A DNA stretch of 64,000 nt, taken from NCBI GenBank assembly GCA_041392475.1, contig JAWKLZ010000002.1:930001-994000 (forward strand), given 5' to 3'. Below, piece after piece: positions 9,583 to 19,073 of the stretch. The notes below the pieces were generated by a model. It ran no database searches. It worked only from the letters and a program-made list of their open reading frames with translations, and was not told the origin of the DNA. The DNA comes from Chitinophagales bacterium. Lineage in GTDB: Bacteria > Bacteroidota > Bacteroidia > Chitinophagales > UBA2359. Made by a program: the position numbers and the translations under genes. Positions within the stretch are counted from its first letter, which is position 1. Each line of letters starts with the position of its first letter.

Positions 9583-11361
9583 CTAGTTCAAAAAGAATCC
9601 AAAGTCTTTCAAACGATTCCTGAACTTCGATATGTTGGATTTCAGCACCAAAATTTGAAAGCCCTCCGCTTTTTGGATGTACTTCTTCAATATTGCATCT
9701 TGGGCAATCAGTTGAATCAACATTCTGTTTTGTGAAGGTATTTTGAAGACAACATATTCGGTACTCACATCTTCAAAAGGTTGAATGTTTCCAACCAATT
9801 CCTCAAAAAATGCTTTCCAGTTGGCGGGTAATTTGCTGGTAACCGTTTTCTTGAACAGTTCTATCTTGTTCTTCATTTCTTCTGCCGTACGACAATCCTT
9901 CAAAAACACAGTATAGTCTGTTTGGTAGCGATTTGGTCCAACTTTTTGGGTATAGTTTTGCAGCAGAATGTCGGCGGTAAGGTCTGTCTCATCTGAAAGA
10001 ATCATCAAGGAATCTTCTGACAAAACCAAAGGGGTTTGCTGGGTATCCTCCGCTTGTTTATAAGTTCCGTAATCACTCATCACATAAGCCCCCAATTCGG
10101 TTAGCCGCACAAATTGAAGTCCATCGTAGGGCGAAAAATAGGTTTTGGCAACGTCGGAAGTATCTGGGACATTGTAAGCAATTTCGACCAAGCCAAATGC
10201 CGCAAACAAAAAGAAATTGGCTTTGAGTAAGGAGAGTGTAACAGCAGAGTAAAAAATATTTTTTGTTATTGGTTCTTTGTTATTGTACCGTGCCTCTTTT
10301 TTACTAAAGTAGAGTTTGTCGGAGGCAAGGATTTTGTTAATCGGTGTAATATCAAACATTCGGTATTTAGTAAAATCTTCGATGTTTTCAAACGCTACCC
10401 AATCACCTATTGGTAATTCTTTTAACAAGCGAACAAAATTATGTTCTACAGATTTCATCGCAGAATCTTCTATATAACCTGTCCCTTTGAGATTCGTTAA
10501 CAACAAAGGAAGGCTGAAATATGCGTTTCTTTGGTACAAATTGAAGAGGTTTTTGATTAACTGTGGAAGATTCTTTTCGCCTAGCACCTTATCTCCCACC
10601 ACCAACAAACCTGCAATTGCATTCGTACGCAGATTTTTCAATACTTTGTCTTTTGTGTCTTCAAAAAATTCTCTGAGATTTAGCGTACGCTGCATTTTAC
10701 TCATTCCACTCAACATAGGACGCTGCTTGGTCGTCAGTTTGATATTGTCTTGGCCATAATAAGCCAACAGTCGAGGCAACTCCAAAAAAATATCCTTTTC
10801 GCCACTATATACTATATCCGTTGCAGTTGGCGTAATGGTATGTATATCAAAATTTTTAGGCTTAGGATAATAGGCCATTAATCGCTTTCTCAAGTTAACA
10901 GGCAATGAAATACTCTCAAATATACTACTCCAACGCTCATGGCTTACTGCAAAAAAATAGTACATCTTTTTCAACTCACGACTTTCGCCACCCCATGAAT
11001 ATTTTGGAGGTATCACCTCACACACTTCAATGCCAAACAAAGACTTAATTTCACTTTCTCCTAATTCCTCTCTCCACACCAATTCAGCCAAAATAGTGGC
11101 GATTTCTTTGGGAAGGGTTTTTCGGAAGGCATCAAACAAGGTACGGTTGATAAAAGGCACACAGCAAAGATCTACTAAGTCCGTTTTATTGATTCGTTTA
11201 GCCCCTGCGTTGAGATACAAGTAATTAGGGACTCCTTCCGACATACATAAAGCCCTGTTTTCCAAAAAAAAGTCATCTACAAAAGGTTTTAAGCCCCTTT
11301 CCAAATTGGTCTTATTATAACTTTGCTCAAAGGCGGTCACTAAATCTATCGGTATATTCAT
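9583..11361 (-). CDS. Helicase-associated (XPB/Ssl2 N-domain-like) protein, paralogue 2
   Basis: A 592 aa soluble protein, paralogous along its length to the neighbouring 601 aa protein. Shared blocks include LPRLLAYYGQ, KMQRTLNLREFF, DTKDK, RTNAIAGLLV, LLKANFFLFAAFGLVEIAYN and LQFVRLTELGAYV. The stretch GLVEIAYN...FVRLTELGAYV looks like a winged helix. The following 150 residues (LSEDSLMILSDETDLTADIL, then LPANWKAFFEEL, then LIQLIAQDAILKKYI and FRNRLKDFGFFL at the end) follow the order of the Helicase_C_3 / XPB-Ssl2 N-terminal domain seen in actinobacterial helicase-associated proteins. That resemblance is inferred from pattern. No nuclease or ATPase motif is visible. It lies 21 bp after its paralogue and 40 bp before mtnA. 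Confidence 0.8.
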   Translation of the reverse strand: MNIPIDLVTAFEQSYNKTNLERGLKPFVDDFFLENRALCMSEGVPNYLYLNAGAKRINKTDLVDLCCVPFINRTLFDAFRKTLPKEIATILAELVWREELGESEIKSLFGIEVCEVIPPKYSWGGESRELKKMYYFFAVSHERWSSIFESISLPVNLRKRLMAYYPKPKNFDIHTITPTATDIVYSGEKDIFLELPRLLAYYGQDNIKLTTKQRPMLSGMSKMQRTLNLREFFEDTKDKVLKNLRTNAIAGLLVVGDKVLGEKNLPQLIKNLFNLYQRNAYFSLPLLLTNLKGTGYIEDSAMKSVEHNFVRLLKELPIGDWVAFENIEDFTKYRMFDITPINKILASDKLYFSKKEARYNNKEPITKNIFYSAVTLSLLKANFFLFAAFGLVEIAYNVPDTSDVAKTYFSPYDGLQFVRLTELGAYVMSDYGTYKQAEDTQQTPLVLSEDSLMILSDETDLTADILLQNYTQKVGPNRYQTDYTVFLKDCRTAEEMKNKIELFKKTVTSKLPANWKAFFEELVGNIQPFEDVSTEYVVFKIPSQNRMLIQLIAQDAILKKYIQKAEGFQILVLKSNISKFRNRLKDFGFFLN

Positions 11362-11382
11362 TGTTTACTGCTATTGTTTTCT

Positions 11383-13188
11383 TCAAGTCAACAAAAAACC
11401 AAACTCCTTCAATCGTTTTTCAAACTTCGCTAAGTTGGTTTTCTTTACAAAAATGTGAAATCTTTCTGCCTTCAGTACATATTCTTTCAACACACGATCG
11501 TGGGCAATCAGCTGAATCAATTCTTGGTTATTTGCAGGAATTTGTAACAATTCATACTGACTCGTTACTTTCGTAAAAGGGTTTACTTTCGCTATTAGTT
11601 TTTCAAAAAATAGCTCCCAATTACTCGGCATTTTATCCGTGACGGTTTGCTTAAACGAGTTGATTTTTTGTGTCAAATCTGATTGCGAAAAACAATCATT
11701 CAAAAATATAGCTTCATCTGTTTGGTAGCGATTTGAGCCGACTTTTTGGGTGAAATTTTGCAGTAAAATATCGGCGAAGACATCGGTTTCGTCCGACAAA
11801 ATCATCAGTGAATCTTCTGACAGAATCAAAGGCGTTTGTTGGACTTCGATAGGTAGTTCATAGCTTCGTTTTTGCCCTGTGATGTATGCCCCCAATTCGG
11901 TCAACCTCACAAATTGAAGTTCATCGTAAGGAGAAAAAAATGTTTTGGTAATGTCGGAAGTATCGGGTTGATTGTAAGCAATTTCGACCAACCCAAAAGC
12001 GGCAAACAAAAAGAAATTGGCTTTGAGAAGCGGAATAGCAAGGGCTTTGTAAAATATATTTGCCCACACAAATTCCTTTTCAGTCTGTATATTGGTTTTT
12101 CTATTGAAGTACAAAGTTCGGTGAGCAGAATCAATAGGAACAGGTTCAATATCCCACATTCGATATTTTAATAAATCTCTGATGTTTTGGAAATCCACCC
12201 ATTCCCCCAAAGACATCATTTTGAGCAGTTCAAAATACTTTTCCTCAACGGGCTCAATAGAGCGGTCAGCCCATGAACTTGTTCCCTTCAATAAAGTAAG
12301 CAATCGGGGCATACTCGCATAAAAATGTTTTTTGGAATAGGAGTTAAACATTTTTTTGAGGAATTGTACAGGATCTCTTTCATTCATCCATTTCTCGCTA
12401 ATTACCAATAAACCCGCTATGGCATTGGTGCGTACATTCTGAAGATTTTTGTCTTTGGTATCTCCAAAAAACTCTTCTAAATTCAATGTTCGCTGCATTT
12501 TGTTGAGAGTACTTAGTGTAGGACGATTTTTGTTGGTCAGTTTGATGTTTCCTTGTCCATAATACGCCAACAATCGAGGCAATTCCCAAAAAATGTCTTT
12601 TTCAGCTGTATAAACAAAATCTGTTTTTTTGAGCTTAGCAGAGTTTAAGTTGTAATTTTTGGGTTTGGGATAATTGATCCTCAAATATTTCAGTACGACA
12701 GGCAGCAAAGTAAGCGTATAGACTTTTCCTTTATTTCCCTGCCATATATGCTTACTTTTTACCAAAAAGAATTTGAATTTCTCATTAACAGTTCTTTTAG
12801 GGCTTTCCCATGCATTTCTCGCAGGCACTTCGTCCACTACTTCAATCCCTAAATCTTCTCTAATTTCATCTTCGTGCAGCTGACCTTTCCAGACCAATTC
12901 ATCCAGAATCGCCCTTGTCTCACTTGGAAGAAATTTTCGGAAAGCATCCACCAATTTTTCGCTCAAAAAAGGCGTACAGTACAACTTGACAGTATATTCT
13001 TTCCTTATCTGACTATCGTGAACCTTGGAATAAGTATAAGGGGAGAGTCCTTCCGAAACACACAGGTTTTCATGTGCTTTTAGAAAGTTGAGAAATAGCC
13101 CTTTCAGCTTTTTCTTCATTTCCTCTGCGGTATATGTCAAGTAAAACTCATTGTAAATATCCTGAGGTATGTTTAATACTTTATTCAT
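11383..13188 (-). CDS. Helicase-associated (XPB/Ssl2 N-domain-like) protein, paralogue 1
   Basis: A 601 aa soluble protein adjacent to the SNF2 translocase (4 bp between the genes), strongly suggesting a shared function and translational coupling. It shares all the conserved blocks of its downstream paralogue: LPRLLAYYGQGNIKLT, KMQRTLNLEEFFGDTKDK, RTNAIAGLLV, LLKANFFLFAAFGLVEIAYN, LQFVRLTELGAY, LSEDSLMILSDETD, and the C-terminal LIQLIAHDRVLKEYV...FEKRLKEFGFLL. The N-terminal 200 residues are less similar and rich in Lys/Glu. No catalytic motif is visible. By pattern the C-terminal half resembles the XPB/Ssl2 N-terminal helicase-associated domain, so a role as a DNA-binding or regulatory partner of the SNF2 motor is inferred. 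Confidence 0.8.
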   Translation of the reverse strand: MNKVLNIPQDIYNEFYLTYTAEEMKKKLKGLFLNFLKAHENLCVSEGLSPYTYSKVHDSQIRKEYTVKLYCTPFLSEKLVDAFRKFLPSETRAILDELVWKGQLHEDEIREDLGIEVVDEVPARNAWESPKRTVNEKFKFFLVKSKHIWQGNKGKVYTLTLLPVVLKYLRINYPKPKNYNLNSAKLKKTDFVYTAEKDIFWELPRLLAYYGQGNIKLTNKNRPTLSTLNKMQRTLNLEEFFGDTKDKNLQNVRTNAIAGLLVISEKWMNERDPVQFLKKMFNSYSKKHFYASMPRLLTLLKGTSSWADRSIEPVEEKYFELLKMMSLGEWVDFQNIRDLLKYRMWDIEPVPIDSAHRTLYFNRKTNIQTEKEFVWANIFYKALAIPLLKANFFLFAAFGLVEIAYNQPDTSDITKTFFSPYDELQFVRLTELGAYITGQKRSYELPIEVQQTPLILSEDSLMILSDETDVFADILLQNFTQKVGSNRYQTDEAIFLNDCFSQSDLTQKINSFKQTVTDKMPSNWELFFEKLIAKVNPFTKVTSQYELLQIPANNQELIQLIAHDRVLKEYVLKAERFHIFVKKTNLAKFEKRLKEFGFLLT

Positions 13189-13192
13189 GTTA

Positions 13193-16009
13193 CTATCCCA
13201 AAATAAAATTAATATCCTCCTCCGAAAGCGATTTCATTGCACCCGCATCCGCCGAAATGATGTTGTCGAACAACTCCTTTTTCTTTTCCTGCAATTGCAG
13301 TATTTTCTCTTCAATGCTTCCCTGTGTAATCATTTTATAAGCCAAGACTTTACTCGTTTGCCCCATACGATGCGCTCGGTCAATTGCTTGAGTTTCAGCC
13401 GCACCGTTCCACCATGGATCAAAAATAAAAACAGTGTCCGCAGCCGTTAGGTTCAAGCCTGTTCCGCCCGTTTTTAACGTCATCAAAAACACGCTACAAT
13501 TCGGGTCATTTTGGAAACGGTTCACCAAAGTCTGACGGTCACGAGTCGAACCCGTCATACTCACAAAGTCAATCCCCTCATTGTCCAACTGCTCACCAAT
13601 CAATTCGATGGCCGCCAAAAAATTGACAAAAATCAACACCTTGTGTCCATTTGCAATAGCATCTAAGACCTGTTCTTGCAGCATTTCCCGTTTGGGCGAC
13701 AAAATTTTCCCATCACTTTTGGCCTCTGGAATTGAAGCAATTTGACGCAATTCATTCAATGCTTGAAAAATGAAAAAACGGGTTTGCTGCAATCCCTTTT
13801 GAGCAATTTGACTTTGAATCGCATTTTGGTAAAACTGACGGCGCTGTTCGTACAGTTTTTTCTGCTTCTTCGACATTTCCACATACAAGGTCTGCTCAAT
13901 TTTGTCGGGCAGTTCGGTCAATACATCTTTCTTTAATCGCCTCAAAACGAAAGGGTAAATCTTGCGTCTCAATTCTTGAATCACCTCTGGATTATTGTCT
14001 TTTTGGATGGGCGTAGCGTAGTTGTCGTTGAACATGCCGATTGTTCCAAACATAGAAGGATTCAGAAAACGAAACAGGGAGTACAGTTCTCCCAAATTGT
14101 TTTCTATCGGAGTACCACTCAATGCCATGCGGTGTTTGGCTTGCAAAAGCATAACCGCTTTGGTCGTTTGGGCCTGAATGTTCTTGATGTTTTGCGATTC
14201 GTCTAAAATCACGTACTGAAACTCCTCCTCCTTCAATGCCTCAATGTCGTTTCGAGCAATGGCATAGGTGGTGAAAATCAACTGATGCTTCAATGCCTCA
14301 TTCCAGTTTCGCTGCTGTCCGTAGTAGGTGTGCATCGTCAGTTGAGGGGCAAATTTTTCGACTTCGTTTCTCCAATTGAAGAGCAAACTTCGAGGCATAA
14401 TGATAAGCGAAGGCAGCGTTGTTTCAGGATAAATATTTGCCAATACTGCAATGGCTTGAAGGGTTTTACCCAATCCCATATCGTCTGCCAAACAGCCGCC
14501 CAATTTGTTTTCGTACAAGTAATTGAGCCATTTGAAGCCCTGTTTTTGGTATGGGCGAAGTTCAGCTTTAAGATCAGGTAATTGAGTGCGTTTTGAAGCA
14601 AGATTGTTGAAACCTTCAAAAATAGCTCGGGATTTTTTGAAGGTGCTTTGTGCCACTTTTTCATCAATCAATTCCTCCACAAATGGCAAATCGAAGAAAG
14701 ACAATTCCACACCTTTTTTCTTTTTGCGGAAAATACGCTGCAGTTTTTTGATGTATTCCCCATTGACCACTGCATGAGTGCCATCACTCAGCAACACATA
14801 TTTTTGTTTGTCGTATTGTGTAATGGCATCAAATAGGCTAATCAGTTCTCCTTCAAAATCCAGACTTGCATCTCCTTCCAAAAAGTCAATCCCATGATTC
14901 AGGCTCAGATTCAAAGTCGGTTGCATGGGCGCAATTTTGTACGATTTTAACTTTTCTGCTCCATATATATTGAAGTCTGCCAAAAGTTTGGGCAGTTCGT
15001 GGTAAAGAAATCCACTTGCCACGACCTTGGGAATAATGAATAAATTACCTTCTGATACAATCTGCGTCTCACTGCTTCCTTTGCCTTTTTTCTTTGGCAA
15101 ATGGGTAGACAAAATTTTGTCAATGTTATTGATGAGTTCTTCCAGTGGTTGACGTTCAATGTAGCGAATATTGATAGTCCGTTCTAACTCATTGAGTTCG
15201 GCAATACGGTGGAGATCAAACTGCTGTAAAAATGCCACATCCATGTTCGGAAGTGTTTGTGTGACACGCATATACAAAGCTTCGTCCAAGTCGATTTTTT
15301 CAAAAATAAGGGCTGGCAAAGCTTCAATGGATTCAGTGCTGACCTTCGCTTGATAATCTTCAAACAGTACGTCCACATTGTCCATATTGGAGTAGAGTAG
15401 CGATAGGTATTTATTGATATCTTCAGCGGGAATTTCGGTTTCAAAATAACCCAATTGTCCAAAATTACGCCCCAACGACTTCACTTCAAAAAGCAAAGCC
15501 TCCGCCAGCGCCATTTCTTCAGTCAACATCTGAAATCCTTCAAAAATCTTTCCGCCTGCCGTCAAGACAATGTCGGTATCGTACCATTTTTCGACTTCCG
15601 ATTTGAGTTTTGAATCAGGCTGTTTTTCAATACTTTGTATGCGAATATTAACCGATGCCTGTTCCGTTTGGAACTGAATTGGGCGTTTGCGGTGGTCTAA
15701 AAAATTATCGCAATTTTTGAGTTGCCAAAGCAAAAAATCATGTTCGGCAAGATATACTTTGTCAGAAGGTTTTTCCCAATCAATCACAAAAGCACTCTTC
15801 TCTTTGATGTTTTCGATGGATCTAAGAATACTTCGCACCGCACCACTATAGTTCAAATGGTTCACTGTTACCTCTTTGCCTATGTCATCGGTAACAGAAA
15901 TGAACGCCCCAAATTCATCAAAATCCAATTGGAAAAAGATGTTTTTGGGTTTTTGGGTGCGAAAATCGAGTTGGTTTTGACGCTTGAAATGCTCGAATAT
16001 GTTGGACAT
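13193..16009 (-). CDS. SNF2-family DNA translocase/helicase
   Basis: ATP-driven double-stranded DNA translocase of the SNF2/RapA type, 938 aa. Residues 1 to about 480 form a bacterial-specific N-terminal region without recognised motifs. The motor follows: a Q-like LRPYQKQGFKWL at about 485, Walker A DDMGLGKT at 509-516, Walker B ILDESQ at 601-606 (DESQ variant of DEAH), SGTPIENN, and in the second lobe motif V/VI MTLKTGGTGLNL and QAIDRAHRMGQ near residue 880. The motor is complete and appears intact. It heads a minus-strand operon with two paralogous accessory proteins and mtnA. The usual partner of such Bacteroidota SNF2 genes, a SWIM zinc-finger protein, is not seen here. Confidence 0.92.
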   Translation of the reverse strand: MSNIFEHFKRQNQLDFRTQKPKNIFFQLDFDEFGAFISVTDDIGKEVTVNHLNYSGAVRSILRSIENIKEKSAFVIDWEKPSDKVYLAEHDFLLWQLKNCDNFLDHRKRPIQFQTEQASVNIRIQSIEKQPDSKLKSEVEKWYDTDIVLTAGGKIFEGFQMLTEEMALAEALLFEVKSLGRNFGQLGYFETEIPAEDINKYLSLLYSNMDNVDVLFEDYQAKVSTESIEALPALIFEKIDLDEALYMRVTQTLPNMDVAFLQQFDLHRIAELNELERTINIRYIERQPLEELINNIDKILSTHLPKKKGKGSSETQIVSEGNLFIIPKVVASGFLYHELPKLLADFNIYGAEKLKSYKIAPMQPTLNLSLNHGIDFLEGDASLDFEGELISLFDAITQYDKQKYVLLSDGTHAVVNGEYIKKLQRIFRKKKKGVELSFFDLPFVEELIDEKVAQSTFKKSRAIFEGFNNLASKRTQLPDLKAELRPYQKQGFKWLNYLYENKLGGCLADDMGLGKTLQAIAVLANIYPETTLPSLIIMPRSLLFNWRNEVEKFAPQLTMHTYYGQQRNWNEALKHQLIFTTYAIARNDIEALKEEEFQYVILDESQNIKNIQAQTTKAVMLLQAKHRMALSGTPIENNLGELYSLFRFLNPSMFGTIGMFNDNYATPIQKDNNPEVIQELRRKIYPFVLRRLKKDVLTELPDKIEQTLYVEMSKKQKKLYEQRRQFYQNAIQSQIAQKGLQQTRFFIFQALNELRQIASIPEAKSDGKILSPKREMLQEQVLDAIANGHKVLIFVNFLAAIELIGEQLDNEGIDFVSMTGSTRDRQTLVNRFQNDPNCSVFLMTLKTGGTGLNLTAADTVFIFDPWWNGAAETQAIDRAHRMGQTSKVLAYKMITQGSIEEKILQLQEKKKELFDNIISADAGAMKSLSEEDINFILG

Positions 16010-16520
16010 ATCTTCTCTTTGTTTTTTGTAAAATTACAAAAAGTAAGAGAGTTTAGAACAAAAAATACACCATTATTGAAGAATGCTTTGGAGGATTGCA
16101 GAAATCCAGCCTTCAAAATTCCACTCCTTTTTGAGAGTTAGGCAAATTAAAAGCTCAAATTCAAATGCAATTAAATCATTGACAATGAATTGACTAAAAT
16201 TCAAGAATGAGTAATTTAATATTTTAGTTTGCCTTATATGGCAATAAATACAACACTGCACAAATCATCATCAACAATCTCAAATTCAACAAGCTCCACT
16301 GCTCCAAATTTGGTACAGCTTGATTTTATTATGGAACAACAACTATTTTTTGGTGATAATAAGTTCCCTGAATGTTGAAACCAAACTATAGATTCCTACA
16401 GGAATATGTTTAAGTTGGCATTTTTATTTGGGTCATAACAATTGGATATTCAGTATTTAATTAGGATTTGCGTGTGCAAAAAGCCTGTCGTTCATTTTTT
16501 TAGTATGTATTAGCAATAAA
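16010..16520. other. Intergenic region upstream of the SNF2 operon
   Basis: About 510 bp without a supported gene, AT-rich. It must hold the promoter of the SNF2 operon near 16010-16080, but no clean TAnnTTTG was found there. An imperfect inverted pair GGCAAATTAAAA (about 16140) and TTTTAGTTTGCC (about 16223) brackets about 95 bp. Confidence 0.35.
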
Positions 16521-16841
16521 TCAAACAGATTCTATCAGTTCTTGTAAGAGGGTTCTTTCAATATTCAGGGCTTTGGTCTGAAATTGGAGCTTGTGAAAAC
16601 TCCAATTTTTTAGTTTCCTTTTTCGATTACAGAACTTACGGTACAATTGGACACTAATGCCTTTTAGAAAAAACAATAATGCTTTTTTTAGAAACCCTTG
16701 TACATCACTCGAAATAGATAATTGTATTTTGAGTGTGTTTTTAATCAATCTAAAAAATTGTTCGATATATGTTCTTTGAAACCATCTACGTCTTAGTGTT
16801 TTGGCTTTCATTTCAGTATGTGTAGTATAAATTACACTCAC
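16521..16841 (-). pseudogene. Transposase C-terminal remnant
   Basis: An open stretch of about 106 codons whose product contains RRRWFQRTYIEQFFRLIKNTLKIQ. This resembles the last DDE-transposase block of IS4/IS1634-type elements, where the catalytic Glu sits in a YIEQFFR-like helix followed by a basic K-rich tail. The N-terminal two thirds, including the two catalytic Asp residues, are absent, so it cannot be active. It abuts a truncated plus-strand ORF on its right, consistent with an insertion that later decayed. Confidence 0.65.
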
Positions 16842-16854
16842 TTTTTGACTTCCG

Positions 16855-17223
16855 TTGAGTCTAAAGAATAGAAGCGTAACCTCTTTTGCCTTTACTGCTA
16901 TAGGAAGTGCCTTTACTGATTTGACTTATAAGGAAGGTCTAATATATAATAAGTCTATGACAGATATTGGAATAGAATTAGCTCTTTCTTATTTACCACA
17001 AGGAGTAAAAAATTTAAGTAACTCTTATACAAGTTCAATGAAACAATATTTAAGAGGAGCGATAGAACAATCATATGGGCGAATAAAAGAATTAAATTTT
17101 CAATTAGAATCAAATGTTATGGCAAGAAGGACTATATCTGCATTAGGCGATATTGTTGAAAACGCTTGGATTATGAACAGGCTTGGAGGCGTATATAAAA
17201 CTAATGTAGAACTTATTTTTTAG
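16855..17223 (+). pseudogene. 3' fragment of an unknown gene, possibly an RHS-type toxin tip
   Basis: About 122 codons open from a TTG, with a stop codon two codons upstream of it and the transposase remnant immediately before. The product reads SFAFTAIGSAFTDLTY, then LALSYLPQGVKNLSNSYTSSMKQYLRGAIEQ and ends VYKTNVELIF. There is no start-site context, and the beginning looks like the middle of a protein, so the 5' part is probably lost. The fold looks helical and the protein is not recognised. A position near RHS debris and an Ala/Gly-rich pre-toxin style make a displaced polymorphic-toxin C-terminus plausible, but this is inference. Confidence 0.45.
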
Positions 17224-17415
17224 TTGCTTGCCCCACAATCTCTCTAAAAGGCGGTTTGTTTTGAGGGAGGTTTTTATTTTCAATTTCTTAGCCCATCACT
17301 TGTTGCAAAAAGCAAATGTCGTATTAGTCAAGCCTTCAAAACTTTGATTGCAAATTCGCAACCTATTTGTCACAAAATCGTAATTTTAAAACTTTGCCAT
17401 GAAAACTGTAAGACC

Positions 17416-19026
17416 ATGAATCATTTCCATTGTGTGAATAGCCTATCACTTATCTTGTGGATAGCTGCCATTGTTTTTACCTCCCTTCCACTCAATGCCA
17501 CAAATCCCATTGAAGTGATGCAGGAAACGGCCAAGAGTATCGACTTAGAGTTAGCTTATACCGCAGATGCTACATCCTACAGCGTTTTTACCAACGCCCT
17601 ATTCACTCTCACCCTCACCAACAAAGGAATAGACAATGCCACAGGCATTACAGTTTATGCCCCGTTTTCCAATGGTCTGGCATTCACGAGTGCTACGGTT
17701 TCGCAAGGAGAGTATAGTGAGTGGTCGAGTATTTGGAATGTTAGTAATTTGGCAAGTGGTCAAAGTGTGACTTTAGAGTTGTCGCTTTTTGTCTTGGATG
17801 TGAGTGGTGATATTCGCCTATTTGCCCAAGTGCAATCAGCCAACGAAACAGATATTGACTCAACTCCCAACAACAATACTACGCAGACACCTGCTGAAGA
17901 CGATGAAACAAGTTTGACGGCTACTCGATTGGGAGGCAATGGGGGTAACGGTAATCAAGAGGTGGATATCGAATTGACCATGACTACGAACCACACCGAA
18001 GTCAATGTTGGATTGCAGTTTTCATATATTCTCACTGCAATAAACAACGGACTGGCCAATGCAACAGGTGTAAAGATCAAACTTCCATTGCCCTCAGAAG
18101 TAACTTATGTGAGTAGCACAAATGACCAAACGACCTACAATCCTACTACTGGAGAATGGAACATTGGCAACATTGCTTCAAAGGTGACTCGCACATTGCT
18201 TGTCAATGTGGAAGTAAAGGTAGGGGGAACGATTTCTGCAACGGCAGAGGTAGTCGCAACCAATGAAAAAGATGTGGATTCTACACCGAATAATGGATTG
18301 TTGGACGAAGACGATACCTTTAGTGTGGAGGTCTTGGGTTTGCAGATAGATTTGGAATTGAACATGGCATTGCCTTTGGGTGCTTCCAATGTGGTTGAAC
18401 AAGGAAGTGAGGTAACTTTTATCGTTTATGTAGAAAACAAGGGGCCAACAGTAGGTTATAACTCTAAAATCAGGGCCATCTTTCCAATAGGGTTTACCTA
18501 TCTGCGCAATACTGTAACGATGGGCGAATATTTGGAGGATGTGGAAGTTTGGTACATTGGTGATATTCCTCCTTTTGAAACACAAGTTATGGAAATTACA
18601 GCTTCTGTGGATAGCCCGGGGCCTTTGACCTACACCTGCGAAGTGCGTACTTCCAATGTGCCAGATGTGGACTCTACGCCCAGCAATTTTGACCCAAACG
18701 AAGACGATATTGACAGCATCACCATTTATACGGATGTGGATACTGCCATTGATGAATTGTTGAATAAGGATGAAAATTTGAAAACCTTTGTTGCTTATCC
18801 TATTCCAAGTCATGATTTTGTGCGTCTATTGTTTGATTCAAAAGCTGAAAGCCGCCATCTTAGGTTGTATGATTTTAGTGGTCGTATGGTGTATCAACAA
18901 ATGTTGGAAACCATTGCAGGAGAGAACAATGTTGAATTGGATTTAACTCCTTTCTCTACGGGTGTTTACTTTGTTTTGATGGAAACGGAGAAGGGTAATG
19001 TGAGAGCGAAAGTAGTGAAACGATAG
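17416..19026 (+). CDS. Secreted protein with three DUF11 domains and a type IX secretion sorting domain
   Basis: About 536 aa from ATG 17416, which gives a clean signal peptide (SLSLILWIAAIVFTSLPLNA); a TTG 24 codons earlier is less likely. Three tandem DUF11-like Ig-type repeats follow, each starting VDIEL/DLEL and ending with a DSTPNN...EDDE(T/D) motif: about residues 40-170, 175-300 and 310-440. The C-terminal 80 residues (AYPIPSHDFVRLLF, LYDFSGRMVYQ, FSTGVYFVLMETEKGNVRAKVVKR) are a classical type A C-terminal sorting domain, so the protein is exported by the type IX system and probably anchored on the cell surface. A structural or adhesive role is inferred; no catalytic motif is visible. 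Confidence 0.9.
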   Translation: MNHFHCVNSLSLILWIAAIVFTSLPLNATNPIEVMQETAKSIDLELAYTADATSYSVFTNALFTLTLTNKGIDNATGITVYAPFSNGLAFTSATVSQGEYSEWSSIWNVSNLASGQSVTLELSLFVLDVSGDIRLFAQVQSANETDIDSTPNNNTTQTPAEDDETSLTATRLGGNGGNGNQEVDIELTMTTNHTEVNVGLQFSYILTAINNGLANATGVKIKLPLPSEVTYVSSTNDQTTYNPTTGEWNIGNIASKVTRTLLVNVEVKVGGTISATAEVVATNEKDVDSTPNNGLLDEDDTFSVEVLGLQIDLELNMALPLGASNVVEQGSEVTFIVYVENKGPTVGYNSKIRAIFPIGFTYLRNTVTMGEYLEDVEVWYIGDIPPFETQVMEITASVDSPGPLTYTCEVRTSNVPDVDSTPSNFDPNEDDIDSITIYTDVDTAIDELLNKDENLKTFVAYPIPSHDFVRLLFDSKAESRHLRLYDFSGRMVYQQMLETIAGENNVELDLTPFSTGVYFVLMETEKGNVRAKVVKR

Positions 19027-19073
19027 GTTGAAGACAAAGGGAGAAAGAGGCATAGAGAGGTTTTGTTTTTCCT

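Noticed and set aside
14338..14667. Open frame inside the SNF2 gene
   Set aside because: An alternative frame of a clearly coding gene with all SNF2 motifs in the main frame.
9583..16009. Known defence system such as DISARM, BREX or Hachiman around the SNF2 gene
   Set aside because: No methyltransferase, PLD nuclease, PglZ or other hallmark gene of these systems lies nearby; the partners do not match them.
17235..17280. Terminator after the truncated ORF at 16855-17223
   Set aside because: The apparent stem CTCTCTAAAA/TTTTGAGGGAG contains mismatches at key positions; too weak to call.
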